Positions 43,930 through 55,504 of a stretch of 64,000 nt of DNA are shown here, piece after piece. The translations under genes and the position numbers were made by a program. The notes beneath the pieces are model-generated. The model saw only the letters and a list, made by a program, of their open reading frames with translations. It was not told where the DNA came from and did not search any database. Location: assembly GCA_024364805.1 (NCBI GenBank), contig CM044502.1, positions 10,367,643-10,431,642 on the forward strand, written 5' to 3'. This DNA is from Euprymna scolopes (Eukaryota; Mollusca; Cephalopoda; Sepiida; Sepiolidae). Within the stretch, counting starts at the first letter, position 1. Each line of letters opens with the position of its first letter.

Positions 43930-44290
43930 AAATTCTATTTCCAGCTTATGCGTTGTCATCATCATCAGAAGCCCTGCGGTTTTAACAGTGTTGGCGACCA
44001 CGGCTCTCCAAATTGTAGAGCCATGATCATCTCGGGAAGCAGGGAACCGGAAGAGAATCCCAGGGTGCACCAGTTCTTGATTCGGGGTGAATCTCTCTCC
44101 CAGTGAATTAAACGCGCACCCAGATACCAACCTGAAAATTTCTACAGCTCGACGCGGTACATACAGCGCCTAGTCTTCCCAAATAGCCAGTTTTCTGATA
44201 CTAGCTAGGATCATTGATGCTTTACTTCGGTGATCTGGCAATAATGTGTGTATCAACATAATTGTGCCGTATGTTATATTATGGCGTACC
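43930..44290 (-). repeat. SINE-like repeat with a 5S rRNA-derived head, copy 2
   Basis: On the minus strand, 44290-44155 aligns with 5S rRNA: GATCACCGAAGTAAAGC, then TTTGGGAAGACTAGGCGCTG followed by TA. It joins a body beginning TGTACCGCGTCGAGCTGTAG, then ATTTTCAGGTTGGTATCT, the same junction as copy 1 near 3571. The bodies diverge about 50 bases after the junction. The two copies carry different point changes in the 5S part, so they are not a recent duplication. Confidence 0.6.
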
Positions 44291-44425
44291 TAAAAGGCAG
44301 CAAAGCGGTGTATGGTATATCATCGACTAAATGTTTGCATGCGTACTTGAGACGAAGGGTTCATCCTGCTGTGTATACGTGTCGCTAAATGTTTGTCATT
44401 GCTTCTTCACTGTTTGAACCCTAGA

Positions 44426-44892
44426 ATTATGTTGTTGCTGTCTATTTATGGTCTATTCATATATAATTGTTAATATGCAGGTATGTGTGTGTGAAACATG
44501 TATTTTGGACATAACTTCATGCGTCGTTGATCTTGTCAACCTGGAATTCATCTTGTTCCTGGAGGGGAGGCTGAAACCTGTTTGGACCAATATTCATTCA
44601 CTCCCCAAAACGCTGGTTGGTCTTATATAGTTTTTATTCACTTTCCACGTGTCGATCGCAGAAGAATAGAAAGTGAATATATTTGCTTGCATGGTTAATT
44701 CTAAGTCGCCATTCTGAGACACGTAAGCCCTATTCCCATTGAAGGGAGACGACCTGTTAAACCGTCTACTCTGCTCAACATCCAAACTCCAACTCCCAAT
44801 CATCTCTAGCTAACCTGATCTACGTAACATACACGTAGATCCGATCAACTGACGAGCTCTTCCGGTAAACTTGTCTACAATATTATTTCCCA
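44426..44892 (+). mobile_element. Solo LTR of the 24891-28469 family (fossil)
   Basis: Aligns over about 465 bases with the two LTRs at 24.9 and 28.0 kb: TGCTGTCTATTTATGG, GCTAACCTGATC and TTGTCTACAATATTATTTCC. It contains a TATA-like CTTATATAG. More diverged than the paired copies. Confidence 0.6.
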
Positions 44893-44899
44893 TATTTTG

Positions 44900-45505
44900 A
44901 CAGTCTATCAACATTCTTCACATTCATCTCCCATCCATCTCTCCAGTTAGATAGATAAATAGATAGATGGACAATTTCTTGTGTTCGACCTATTATATAA
45001 CACGTATAGTTAAGACTTTAGCTAGGAGAAAAGTGTAGAATATGTTCGTATACCACACTTAACATTTTCGCCCCTCGTTTAATTAAGGAGTGATTCTTCT
45101 ACACTAATGTATATTTAAATGTTTGTCCTACACTAGAGTGCTCCTTCGGATGAGTTTAATAATCCCAACATTATCTCTAACTGCCCTTGTGAAGGGAGAC
45201 GCAATAAAGTACAGACAATGTGAAAAAAGTGTATCAGAGAAAAGAAAATTATGTGTCACATTAGAGCGTGACAGAAAAAATGATCTGGTATTTAAATATT
45301 TATAGCGATTGTTGGATAGATAAATAAAAGCACATCTCTAAAAGTATTTTTTTCTCTTTTCCTAAGAAAATATCTTATCTCGTTCAATCTAGTGACACGA
45401 CATCCTACCGGATGCCAATCATTCACCGGCTATCTTTTACAATAAAATCAAATTTTTTTTATAGATTTTAACCGTCCCTTTCAGTTCATTAGTTTACTCT
45501 CGCTT
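44900..45505. other. Unassigned stretch
   Basis: A (TAGA)n run at about 44947-44968 and no recognised gene. Confidence 0.4.
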
Positions 45506-45509
45506 GCAC

Positions 45510-46680
45510 TTAGTTCAATATGTATCGTGACAACGGAAGTTTAACACTAATTTTTACAACAGCGTTACAGACTAAACAAAAACAATATTTGAAAGCGACA
45601 GACTCACCACAATGCCGCTTAATACTTACACGTGAAAGACTAACGAACATGCTATTTGTAACTTAAGCGTAGAAGACTAATGGAAATACTTTGAAACTTA
45701 AACCCGACGGATTACTATTTGCAACTTAAGTGTTACAGACTACCTGACATGCTATTTGTAACTTAAGCGTTACAGACTACCTGACATGCTATTTGTAACT
45801 TAAGCGTTACAGACTACCTTACATGCTATTTGCAACTTATGGGTTACAGACTACCTGACATGCTATTTGCAACTTAAGCGTTACAGACTACCTGACATGC
45901 TATTTGCAACTTAAGCGTTACAGACTACCTGACATGCTATTTGCAACTTAAGCGTTACAGACTACCTGACATGCTATTTGCAACTTAAGCGTTACAGACT
46001 ACCTGACATGCTATTTGCAACTTAAGCGTTACAGACTACCTGACATGCTATTTGTAACTTAAGCGTGGCAGACTACCTTACATCTATTTGTAACTTCAGC
46101 GTGGCGGACAAATTTAAACGCTATTTTAATATTAAACGTTACGCAACAAAATACTGAAAAATACTATTTTAGACCTAAGCGTAACGTAACAAAAATACTA
46201 TTTAATGAAACTGGACAGAGTAACATGTTTTGTTTTGTTTTTAAATTTAAACGCAACAGACAAACTGGAATATTTTTTCAAGCTTTTAACGTAACAAACA
46301 AATTGAAATACTATTTTCTTTTATTGAATACTATTATTCTCATCTTTATTAGGTGTTGGATAATAATCCGCAATAATTAAATAAATAAATAAATAATAAT
46401 CATCTCAATAATGAATTCCAATTAAATAAATAATAAACTTAAATACTATTTCAAACTGTGAACATACCAGACAAACTGAAATACCGTATTGAACTCTAAA
46501 CGCACCAGACCAATTGAAATGCTATACAAACTGTAAACGCAACAGACAAACTTCAATGCCATTTCATACTTTAAACGCAACAGACTAACTTGAAGTCTAT
46601 TTCAAACTTTAACGTGACAGACTAATGGAAAGTATATTTGAAACATAAAACTCACATATTAACTGATATGCTACTTTAAG
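45510..46680. repeat. 37-bp satellite with decayed flanks
   Basis: The unit is TATTTGCAACTTAAGCG then TTACAGACTACCTGACATGC. About ten nearly identical units lie at 45710-46080. To both sides (45510-45700 and 46090-46680) the same AACxTAAxCGxxACAGAC pattern continues with growing divergence. Possible remnants reach 47430-47510 and 48000-48030. Confidence 0.9.
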
Positions 46681-46754
46681 TAAATGTTCAACAGGAAAAT
46701 GTAAATGTTATTTACGTCGTTCAATCTCCTCGTCTTAACGTTCGCATGATACAT

Positions 46755-47410
46755 GAGTTGGAATAGATAGAACGAGATCATTGTCAAGGCTGCTGCGAAG
46801 AAGGTGAGCCCTTTCTACCGTGCTAGAAAGTTACTTACGCCTGAAAGTATACTGCACCTCTACAAAACCACTATTAGCCCATGTATGGAGTACTGCTTTC
46901 ACATTTGGGCGAGTGCATCTGCTACTAGTCTCTCACACCTGGATAGAGTCCTAAAGAGAGTCGCCAACATGATAGGTCCCACACTGTCATCTAAGCTTCA
47001 ACCCCTGTCCCATCGACGAAATGTTGCATCCCTCTTCCTATTTTACAAGTATTTTAATGGTGGATGCTCTGACGAACTACAAGCCCTTGTAACCCCTCAA
47101 CGAAAATACGCCCGGCCAACACCACAAGAAGCGAAGTCCCACCCCTACACAGTGGAAATCCCTGGATGTAGGAAGGCCGTATACTCTAATAATTTCTTCC
47201 TTCATATTTGGTAGACTGGAATTCTTTTCCGATTTCCTGCTTCTCCAACTGTACTGACATGTAGACGTTCTAGTGTAATGTGAACAGATATCTTGCTGCT
47301 AAACTCTCTACATAGTACATTTGAATCTTAGGTCCCTGATAGTAGCCCACTACATCAAAATGTTAATGTGCTTTATTTGGGGTGAAAATGTAAAAAAAAA
47401 AAAAAAAAAT
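46755..47410 (+). mobile_element. LINE B, 5'-truncated
   Basis: The frame at 46804-47214 reads SPFYRARKLLTPESILHLYK, MEYCFHIWASASATSLSHLD, LQPLSHRRNVASLFLFYKYF. It parallels 5404-6108 closely but stops early near the TVEIPGCRKAVYSN block. A 3' UTR and an A-rich tail end at about 47409. It lies within decayed satellite. Confidence 0.8.
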
Positions 47411-47479
47411 TTGGCCATGGCAGAAAAAAACTAAAATGATGTTATAATCTGGCAAACTAATTTATATGCTATTTATAAC

Positions 47480-48115
47480 ATAAATCTGACAAACCTATGG
47501 AAATTCTGGGACTCATGTAGTTTACTAACTCTGCTGAAATAATAGCGTTATCATTGAGAAAACTATAATTAAAATAGAATAAAGGTATTGTTAACTGTGG
47601 GGCATATGGTTAGAAAAGAAGAAAAAAAGAGAAACGTACCGGGCGTATCTGTATCCTCTTTGGGAAAGAAGAAGGAAAGGATGGCCAGCGCATTTGTATA
47701 CACGAAGGGCATCTTGGCAAGGCAGAGCATGATGGGAGAAGCTTTTTTCTCCTATATCTTCCTTTTTTCTAGATAGGACATAAAAGCAGGGAAAAATTCC
47801 CTGGGACAGGAGAGAGAAAAGAGTCGTGAACATCTCTTAAAAACAATTTTGTATTGCTGACGTTCGGATTGTGCGGTGTGACATTGGTGGCGAGAGGCCA
47901 GGTGTGGTCGATTGGAAAAGAAGAGGGCAGAAACGTGCTGTTGTCGAAAGAGTGATTCACTCCTTCCCGAACCCCAGAACCGTATCCTGATTATAACCCG
48001 TATAGATCTGACAAACCTGGAAATTCTGTGACTCATGTAATTTACTAACTCTGCTGCAATAATATCGTTATCATTGAGAAAACTATAATTAAAATAGAAT
48101 AATGGTTTTGTTAAC
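47480..48115 (+). mobile_element. LTR plus primer-binding-site fossil between ~110-bp direct repeats
   Basis: 47596-47883 is a TGTGGGG...GTGACA unit of about 288 bp with a TATA-like CATAAAAGCAGGG. Directly after it comes TTGGTGGCGAGAGGC, resembling the primer-binding site of Gypsy-group elements, then about 110 bases of leader. The whole is flanked by direct copies of a ~110-bp sequence (47482-47595 and 48003-48115; CTCATGTAGTTTACTAACTC and ATCATTGAGAAAACTATAAT). That is far too long for a target duplication, so a local duplication or unequal exchange is likely. The element is broken. Confidence 0.45.
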
Positions 48116-48119
48116 AATT

Positions 48120-48535
48120 CTGTACTTTTACCTAATATTTTCATAAGGAACAATTTCTTGTTTATTCAAACTGAATTTATCTTTCACATTGCATTTTAAA
48201 AATTAAAAATGTCCGAAAACAGCTGAAGGACGGAAATAGATTTTTCAAACATAAATACGGCAGATTTACAGAAATGGTATATTTAGGTAAAGCTTGTCAG
48301 ACAATTGTTATCTTATCTTAAACCTAGGTCCGCAAGACAAACAGACATTATAGTTGAAATTAAACGTAAAAAACATCAAAAGTTCTATTTCATAATTATT
48401 ACATCGGAATATAGACTTTTTTAAAAGATGGATTTTATATTGAAACCAGAGAATTTTTATAGACATTTTAGTAAATTAAGTTGGTTCGAGTTTTATTTAT
48501 TTGCTTAAATATTTTTTATATAACGTTCGTAACTT
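48120..48535. other. Unassigned AT-rich stretch
   Basis: Nothing recognised apart from possible faint satellite units near 48240-48340. Confidence 0.35.
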
Positions 48536-48539
48536 ATTT

Positions 48540-49210
48540 AAGGAAGTTGATTGTGGGTCCCTTGTTAACGACACTGATTGACAATTTGAGTGCGCCAACC
48601 GCGAATAAGTCACGAGATGCCTTAAATATGTTTCCAGATTTGTTCGTATGAGAACGTTTATTGATAGGACACACAGTAAAGCCTAGCCCTCTTCGAAATA
48701 ACCTCCTCCAGCTGCAAAACCCTTGTACCGTTCCAAATAACCTCTGAGAGACCCCATTGAAGTCCTCTTGTGTGAGTGTGTCAATGACCTCTGCCACAAC
48801 CTTTTTCATCTCCCCAATTGTCTCATAACTACAGCCTCTAATGTTTTCCCTGAACTTGATGAATAATCAAAAGTCACAGGAATTAAGGTCTGGAAGGATG
48901 AGGACCTGACTTGGCTCCTATCTTGGTCAATTAGTATGATCTTCTCTGAGCAACCTTGAGACGCATCTTACGTTCCTCGCGAATAATTGTGAGCACAGTT
49001 CCCACACTAACATCAAACTATGCACGTATTGTCACTATAGACAGGCGACGGCACTGATCCATGAATTTATTTATTTGACAAATGAACTCGAGTATTCTGA
49101 CTTCTTTACTTCTTTCACTCGTCTCATCCTTTCTAACAACCCTTCTGCCTTCTTTAAATCTCTTATGCCATTCAAAATCTGATGCTTGATTCATGCAAGA
49201 TGGCGCAAAA
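48540..49210 (-). mobile_element. mariner transposase with internal deletion
   Basis: Minus-strand pieces: FEWHKRFKEGRRVV (N-terminal DNA-binding region, about 49175-49130), then after a gap LPDLNSCDF (third catalytic aspartate region), FRENIRGCSYETIGEMKKVV, EVIDTLTQEDFNGVSQRLF, and in another frame AAGGGYFEEG. This is the classic D34D mariner type, a different lineage from 20205-20740 and from 28950-29590. The middle of the catalytic domain is missing and stops are present. Confidence 0.75.
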
Positions 49211-49214
49211 ACAG

Positions 49215-49765
49215 TCTGGGCTAATCCATACGTTTTTTTCTTGCATTTTCTATAGTTACAAACACAATGTTATTGTATATCACTCTTCTAAGTGTCCTCT
49301 GGTCCAGATGCATTTATGAAATTCACCAGCTTTTCCAATCAGGTTATAGTAGGGTGTATTCCAAATCCTGCTCTAGCTGTTCCTTTTAACCTGAAAATCT
49401 ACAAATTGGTCGGTCATCTCATGAGATATATAGCAATAACATACTTAATTTACAAAATATATGACAATTTTCAATGCCTGTACAAAAAATACATATTGAA
49501 GGAACCTCGAAATTCTAAAGAAACCCTTTAACTTAGGATATTGACAAGGTTTACGTGATCCCAACTATTAGTATCCGATATCCTTCTCCAAGAAAAAAAA
49601 TTAATTAGGAAAATATCATGAAAACCAATGCCGACAAGAGAATTGTCTATTTTATAAGAAATAAGTGAATCAGTTATTTCGGAGGAATATGTTTTAAGAA
49701 CTGCAGACGCAATTTCATTTTCTTTTCAATACAAAGTCAATTAAAGGTACCATAATCTAAGGCCT
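49215..49765. other. Unassigned stretch
   Basis: No gene recognised. Confidence 0.4.
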
Positions 49766-49767
49766 GA

Positions 49768-50015
49768 AGTGCACGCCTGTGGAACTCTCTTCCGTTTGCC
49801 TGTTTCTCACCTGACTACAACTTGGATGTCTTCAAGTCGAACATAAACAAATTCCTGATCAATCGCCCCCTTAAGTAAGACACTTTATCAAATCTCCAAT
49901 ACTAACGATTACTACGGTACTATCCCATTGATTATTGTACACGCAATAATATTTATCCCCGAATGGCTTCCAGGCCTTGATAAATGAAGACCTACATATA
50001 TAAAAAAAAATAATA
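49768..50015 (+). mobile_element. LINE A 3' tail, 5'-truncated
   Basis: GCACGCCTGTGGAACTCTC, GACTACAACTTGGATGTC, TTGATAAATGAAGACC and an A-rich tail match the LINE A C-terminus and 3' UTR. Confidence 0.8.
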
Positions 50016-50059
50016 CTCGCATGCACATGTCTCAGTCTCTGTCCTTTTCTTTTTCTTAA

Positions 50060-50122
50060 CTTCATTTTGCACGGAATTTAACGTTACGTTTATCATCAGG
50101 CAACGCTGGGTAAATCTTCTAG
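50060..50122 (+). mobile_element. Helitron 3' end
   Basis: GGCAACGCTGGGTAAATC then CTAG at 50119-50122, followed by T and (TA)n. Decayed hairpin. The 5' end was not found. Confidence 0.45.
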
Positions 50123-50129
50123 TATATAT

Positions 50130-50560
50130 ATAAAGAGGAAAGCTAACTTTAAACAACTTCTGCAAATTTATCTTAAAACTTTATTTTATTTATTGTTGTT
50201 TTTACATAGTTTTTTGCTTATCATTTTTTTTACTTATTGTTTATTTATATTAACCGCTAACAAGCCGCATGCCATGTAAGGGTCTATTGTGAATAAGGGG
50301 CTTTATTAACACTGACATTCTAGGTGGGGAAGTTGTGCAGCAAGATGTTAGTTTACATTAGATATAAATTTCTGCATTTTAATACAATCAAGGAAACGAG
50401 GAGCATGAAGGAAATTCCAAAAAAAGCTAGAAAGCTTTCCGGCATCTCGGGATGTATACAGTGATGGGCTGGCATTTTGCTGATTGTCGGGTGGGTCGGA
50501 GATGTTTACATTGGAGGTGGCACAAGTGCAGCAAGTTCATCAAAGAAAATTCTTCTAGAA
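50130..50560. other. Unassigned stretch
   Basis: No gene recognised. The 157-codon frame at 50452-50925 starts here but shows no known domain, and its second half lies in repeat X. Confidence 0.35.
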
Positions 50561-50564
50561 CAAA

Positions 50565-51290
50565 TGTAACAGAGCATGGAGGCGCATACGACGGTTATAT
50601 GCAAATACCGAGCTGTGTGCGAAGTGACGTCACGGTAAAGAAAATAGAAACTTACTATAAAAAACGAGAGACAGAGCGCGTTAAAATATCGATCACGTTA
50701 GCGACATGGATTTCATCACAGTCGTTACGAGAAGTCACGCGTGGCGTGAATAAATGTATTTTCTTACAAGCTGAAAAAGGAGTTAGAGTTTTTAAAAATT
50801 TTTATTCTGTATATCTTGTGCGACTGAGTATGCAACGTGTTGGTCTAAAGTGTCTTTATGTTAACGCTTATATAGACGTGTGTAACGATGAACAAATATG
50901 CAATATGTGGGAGGCAAACAGATAGACATCGCTATAGAAGATGCGGGGGAGACTACAAGAAATGTGACCTTTAAATCTGTTCATTTCGAAAAAGACAAAA
51001 TGATATTTGAAACGGAAATATGATGGATCTACAAAACCGCCCGACGAACAGAGCGTCTCGCACATGTTTTAGGACGCATGCAAATGTAAAGGTTGTGCGG
51101 AAGTTTATCGATGAGGCTGTTCAGGAGAGTTAACCTAATTGGCAGTTGTAAAGGAAGAAAAGGAAGATTTCTACCGTATCGGTTTCCGTTGGCAACAGAA
51201 ATGGAAAAGAAAAATCCAAATCAGCATAAATGCGGTGAAAAGGGAAGGAAATACAGATGTAATTCCAGTTGTTAACGCCAAAGAATTCTA
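50565..51290 (+). repeat. Repeat X, copy 1 (unclassified)
   Basis: Diverged similarity to 61395-61770: CGACGGTTATATGCAAAT against CGACCGTATGCAAATGC, CAGTCGTTACGAGAAGTCAC against TAGTCGTAACAAGAAGTGAG, CAACGTGTTGGTCTA against CAACGTGTTGGGTCTA. It is less AT-rich than its surroundings. The long open frame suggests former coding sequence, but no family was recognised. Confidence 0.45.
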
Positions 51291-51359
51291 GAATTGAATT
51301 TACTAGCGACTGTTCCATTATTAACATATACACGCGCGCATACATACACACCATAATAC

Positions 51360-51374
51360 ACACACTAATACACT

Positions 51375-51440
<66 letters not shown>
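51360..51440. repeat. (CA)n(TA)n microsatellite
   Basis: About 20 bases of CA-type repeat, then about 50 bases of TA. Confidence 0.95.
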
Positions 51441-51443
<3 letters not shown>

Positions 51444-51444
51444 T

Positions 51445-52180
51445 GAGTTAATAAAATACATTTATGGCAATTAGCTCTACAGATGTTTTGTCTTTTAACC
51501 ATAGCAGGAATGGTATAGTTAAAAGGCACATATTTGTATATAGAGTGTTTATATATGCACGTGTTTTTTTGTTTTTTTTTTAGTTTTGCTAACTAACAAA
51601 TCAGATTCTTTGTTAAATCAACCCACGGCTTACGTTTCCATGCCAGGGTTTTATTAAAGCAAATGTTCAGCTGGCAGTCATATTCTCTTTTGTTATTTTT
51701 TGAATCGGATTTACTGACCTTTTTGCGAATGTGTCGAATTAATAGGCGGCCTTATTTTTACACGTGCCTGCTTGGATTACGTTTTCTACTTTGTATTGTT
51801 AGTTAATATTTTAGTAATTTTGTTTCATTTAAGCTGTCCCGTGTATTGTCATCCTAAAGCAAGGAAAATTTCATGTTTACAGTTGCTTGCTATTTCATTA
51901 CTAGAATTTAGTAGGTGTTGAGGGTATTTAAAGTTTTAATCGGTATATATAATGCATATGCTATTATAACATTTTATCTGGATACATATAATACTTAGGG
52001 GTGTTGTTTGTAAGATAAGTAGGAAAGAACCACCTTAAAAATAATAAAATATGACTTCAATATTGATTTATAAGTAAGTAAAAGCACCGTTGGATGGAAT
52101 CAATGAATAAAATAACGTTTATCCGTTTGTGAGTTTTTTGTGGGGTTATCTCCAGATTAAAACTTACACAAATCAACTTT
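51445..52180. other. Unassigned stretch
   Basis: No gene or repeat family recognised. Confidence 0.4.
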
Positions 52181-52182
52181 TT

Positions 52183-52440
52183 TTTTACACAGTGGTCACC
52201 ACTTATCAAGGCCCGGAAGCCACTCAGGGATAAGGGTTATTGCAAGTACAGTACGTTAGTGTGGAGATGTAATGAAGTGTTTACTTAAGAGGGCGGTTCA
52301 TTAGGAATTTGTTAACGTTGGACTTGAAGACATCACAGTTGCAGTCAGGTGGGAAGCAGGCAGACGGAACAGAGTTCCACAGGCGTGCAGTTCTAAGAAA
52401 GAAGCTTTGTTCATGGAATTTACGTTTTGATTTAACTAAA
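52183..52440 (-). mobile_element. LINE A 3' tail, 5'-truncated
   Basis: Reverse complement of the LINE A end: CACAGTGGTCACCACTTATC, AGCCACTCAGGGATAAGGG, GCGTGCAGTTCTAAGAAAG, TTTGTTCATGGAATTTACG. A poly-T tract (52169-52176) precedes it on the plus strand, as expected for the tail. Confidence 0.85.
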
Positions 52441-52444
52441 CTCT

Positions 52445-52745
52445 GAATGAGTTAAAACAGAGAATTCGCGATGTTACATCAGTTGATGAGCAATCTCAGT
52501 AAATTTCTAAGAACCATTCGTGCAGTAGGTATTTTTTTTATTGAAAATTCCATCCTTATTTCTTTACAGTCTGAATAAAGAAAATGGATTTCTTCCATCA
52601 CTGTTTATTTTATTAGATTGTTAACGTTCCAGTTTTTTTTTTATCACCCTATGAATAGAAGGGAATGATTAAGAAATAAAGAAATTAAAACAAAATTCAA
52701 ACTTAGTTAAGAATTAGTGAATAATCAATCCGTTATCTATAGGAA
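52445..52745. other. Unassigned stretch
   Basis: Nothing recognised. Confidence 0.4.
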
Positions 52746-52749
52746 CCGG

Positions 52750-54190
52750 AGGAGGAGGTTTCTCGAGGAATTGGTTAATTAATGGAAAACCACCCGACTA
52801 TACTTGTAATGTAAATAAGAGGGTATGAATAAAGTGTCTGCATGTCCCTGCCAATGGAAGTAGACAGTCCATCTATAATTCAGTTATAGTTCACTGAGGG
52901 CGGGGTTGTTTTGTGGTCTTAACCTCTTCATGACCCTGGGTGTGTTATACTTCACTGTGGCCTTTGCAGTCGTGGTAGCTTGACTCGTCGAGATGTTCTC
53001 CGTAAAGACTGGAGGATTGATGAGGGTGGTGTCGGACTCATTCGGTGGTTCTGCAGGTACAACCGGGATATCTGGGTACAGTAGTCCTGGACGAGAAAAA
53101 AGTGTGGACGCTGGGGGGGATTTGCGGTTCTGGAGAGTTATACAAGCTGAACCATTGATTTTAACCCAATATTGTCTGTATGGAAGGCATTCAACAATTC
53201 GAATTGTTTTGTTCTATCTACGTCGTCCCTGTTTTTCCTGTATTACCACATTTTGTTCGGACATTGAGATGTTCAAGTTTTTTGGTCCCAACGTTGTATC
53301 TCTTCTCCTGAGATGTGTTGAGTTTCGATGTTAACTCTTCACGTTTTTGAGCAGTGAGGATCCATTCGGGGTGTAGTTGATAGTAGATTGGATTGATTGA
53401 AATTCCATCCCTCAACTGTCTGTGGAGAAAGATCTGTGCTTGACTCAGACCGACATCACATATTGGTGTGTTTCGAAATTGCAGGAGAGCAAGGCCAACT
53501 TTGTCGTAGTTAAGAGTACAATGAAGGATGCGTCTCACTGACTTGACCGCCACTTCGGCGCGTCCATTTGATTGGGGGTATCCGGCAGAGGACAGTCTGT
53601 GCCATATCCTAAGCTGACAAAAATTACTGAAATCTCTCAGGGATTGGGGACCACCATCAGAACTGATTTCTTGGGGAGCTCCGTATGTGCAACAAATTTC
53701 TCTTGTCACATCAACCAGAACCTTACCTGTGGATGAATTTTCCATGTGGTGAACTATGGGCAAACCATTGAATCTATCAGCAGTCACTAAATAGTGGTTG
53801 CGTTAGATTCCAAAATAATCCATACAGATCTTCTCAAATAGATATTCGGCTGGATCATTAACAATCAATGGTTCAGATGATTCAGATGGTGTGTATTCAA
53901 GTCAGTCTAAGAATTTTAAGAATACCCAGCTTGTCAGCGAGTGCCTCCTTGTCAAGTTCGGAGAATTCCGCAGTTGTGATGCGGTTCTGCTGAAAAGAAT
54001 GAATGGATGTAGCAACGACATTTTATGGGATACCGGTATCCGAAAAAAAAATCGGTCCATGTATCCTGTTCGTAGCGCCATGTAGGAACCCGGGGAAGTG
54101 TTCGATCGAGGAATTGGTTAATTAATGGAAAACCACGCAACGATACCTGTAATGTAAATAATAAGGTGTGAACAAAGTGTCTGCAGTTTT
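52750..54190 (-). mobile_element. Gypsy/Ty3-type LTR-retrotransposon fossil (integrase part)
   Basis: The minus strand encodes an integrase core with SSDGGPQ and YPQSNGRAE, the usual D and E regions of the DDE catalytic triad, preceded by the DYFGI/TADRFNG region and followed by a C-terminal tail. Direct repeats of about 90 bases (AGGAATTGGTTAATTAATGG block, at 52775-52860 and 54110-54195) flank it and may be LTR remnants. Gag, protease and most of the RT are absent. It is an old, broken fragment. Confidence 0.75.
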
Positions 54191-54199
54191 ATGGTCATT

Positions 54200-55135
54200 T
54201 AAAAGGTGTAGGCATTTTATTGGGACACCCTATACACACATACACACGAACACATATATATATATATATATACACACATACGTTTGCGTATAAAATTTAT
54301 ATATAGATGTGTATATGTAATATATTATATAAGGATGTAGCACCGTTGACGCTAATTGGTGTCCTTGTTGGATCCTATTGCAAGTTGTTAATGAAGCCAG
54401 AAATGTATCACATGCTAACGATTATACTCGACGTATCATTAAGGATGCCTTCTCTCGCAAATATATCTACACAGCTGTCCCCTAATTTCGTCTGCCAAAT
54501 CAACTCTGAAATGACGTTCGAGATAATTACTTAGGACGTGCAAAATATTTAGTTCTTTTTATTTTAATTTTCTCTTACTAAATTAATTCGAAGATGACGA
54601 CATTGATTAATTGAACGAAAAACCATCCAAATATCATTGCAACCTATGGAATTCGCAGACAACACAACGCATAATGGAACATACGCTTGTTTAATCTAGC
54701 TGATTTGTATTGTCAAGAGACCTTCCCCACATGCTTGTAAACAAAATACTGCTACTTATCATGGTTAGTGGCAGTCGATTAATTGTCAAAAATAGTGTAT
54801 CACTTTTAACTAATATATAGTGTTTTAACTTTTTTTATTTTTATTTTTCTCATGACACTTTTGGAATGGAGTCTTGACATAATTCTGAAGTTTGGTTTAC
54901 AAGAAACATGTTCAAGACATATTATTCCGAATATAGTTGTTGATAGTTTTTTTTTAATATAGAGCATGTCTCAGATATCTGAATTCGTTTTGTCTATCTC
55001 GAAATATTCCACTTAGCCTAGCTGTTTGAATTTACTGTCAACGATATTGGCATCTATCTTAAACGTCACAGTGTATGTTACACTTTAAGGCAATAGAAAA
55101 TGTCAAACATAAAATATTTGGAAGTCTTCTGCAAA
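54200..55135. other. Unassigned stretch
   Basis: (TA)n and (CA)n near 54235-54275. The frame at 54307-54534 is unrecognised. GTTAATGAAGCCAGAAATG at about 54387 faintly resembles the SINE head at 55635. Confidence 0.35.
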
Positions 55136-55136
55136 T

Positions 55137-55212
55137 AAGTTGTGTTCCTCTACAGCGGTAGAAAAATACATTTCTCTCTACAAAACCACCATTCGCCCAC
55201 GCATGGAATAGA
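55137..55212 (+). mobile_element. LINE B fragment
   Basis: CTCTACAAAACCACCATTCG then CCCACGCATGGAA translates to LYKTTIRPRME, the block before the CHIWA motif of LINE B. Confidence 0.5.
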
Positions 55213-55213
55213 T

Positions 55214-55440
55214 CATCATATATTGATTAGATCACTCTGACAGACGTTAAAAAAAATTAAAAATAAATGTTTAAATTTAAAGTGTATTTCCCGCGTTTAA
55301 CTGTGACCGAATTGATTGGGTCCTTCATAATGAACCCAGATATGGCATTTGCTGCGGGTTTGGATACATCGACTGGTGTTAATCGTGACATCGAAAGTAT
55401 TTAATAATTATTATAGTAAATAATTATGCCAGCCCTTTTA
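55214..55440 (+). repeat. tRNA-headed SINE, unit 1, without ribozyme
   Basis: Parallels 55505-55765: TCATCATATATTGATTAG, CAGACGTTAAAA, GATTGGGTCCTTCATAATG and GTGTTAATCGTGACAT. The B-box is decayed (GGGTTTGGATACATCG). It lacks the hammerhead tail and forms an approximate tandem with unit 2, spaced about 290 bases. Confidence 0.6.
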
Positions 55441-55504
55441 CGAAACTCGATTCTTGTCGTTAAGCACTTTCAATTGAAATAAAAAGTCGGTCAATTTAGC
55501 TCAT

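Noticed and set aside
45700-46080. CRISPR-like array
   Set aside because: The units are contiguous 37-bp satellite monomers with no spacers, in an animal genome.
50452-50925. 157-codon open frame as a host gene
   Set aside because: No recognised domain. Half of it lies in a diverged repeat whose second copy does not preserve the same frame.
54380-54430. SINE head (GTTAATGAAGCCAGAAATG)
   Set aside because: Only about 19 bases resemble the SINE head and no A or B box is in place.
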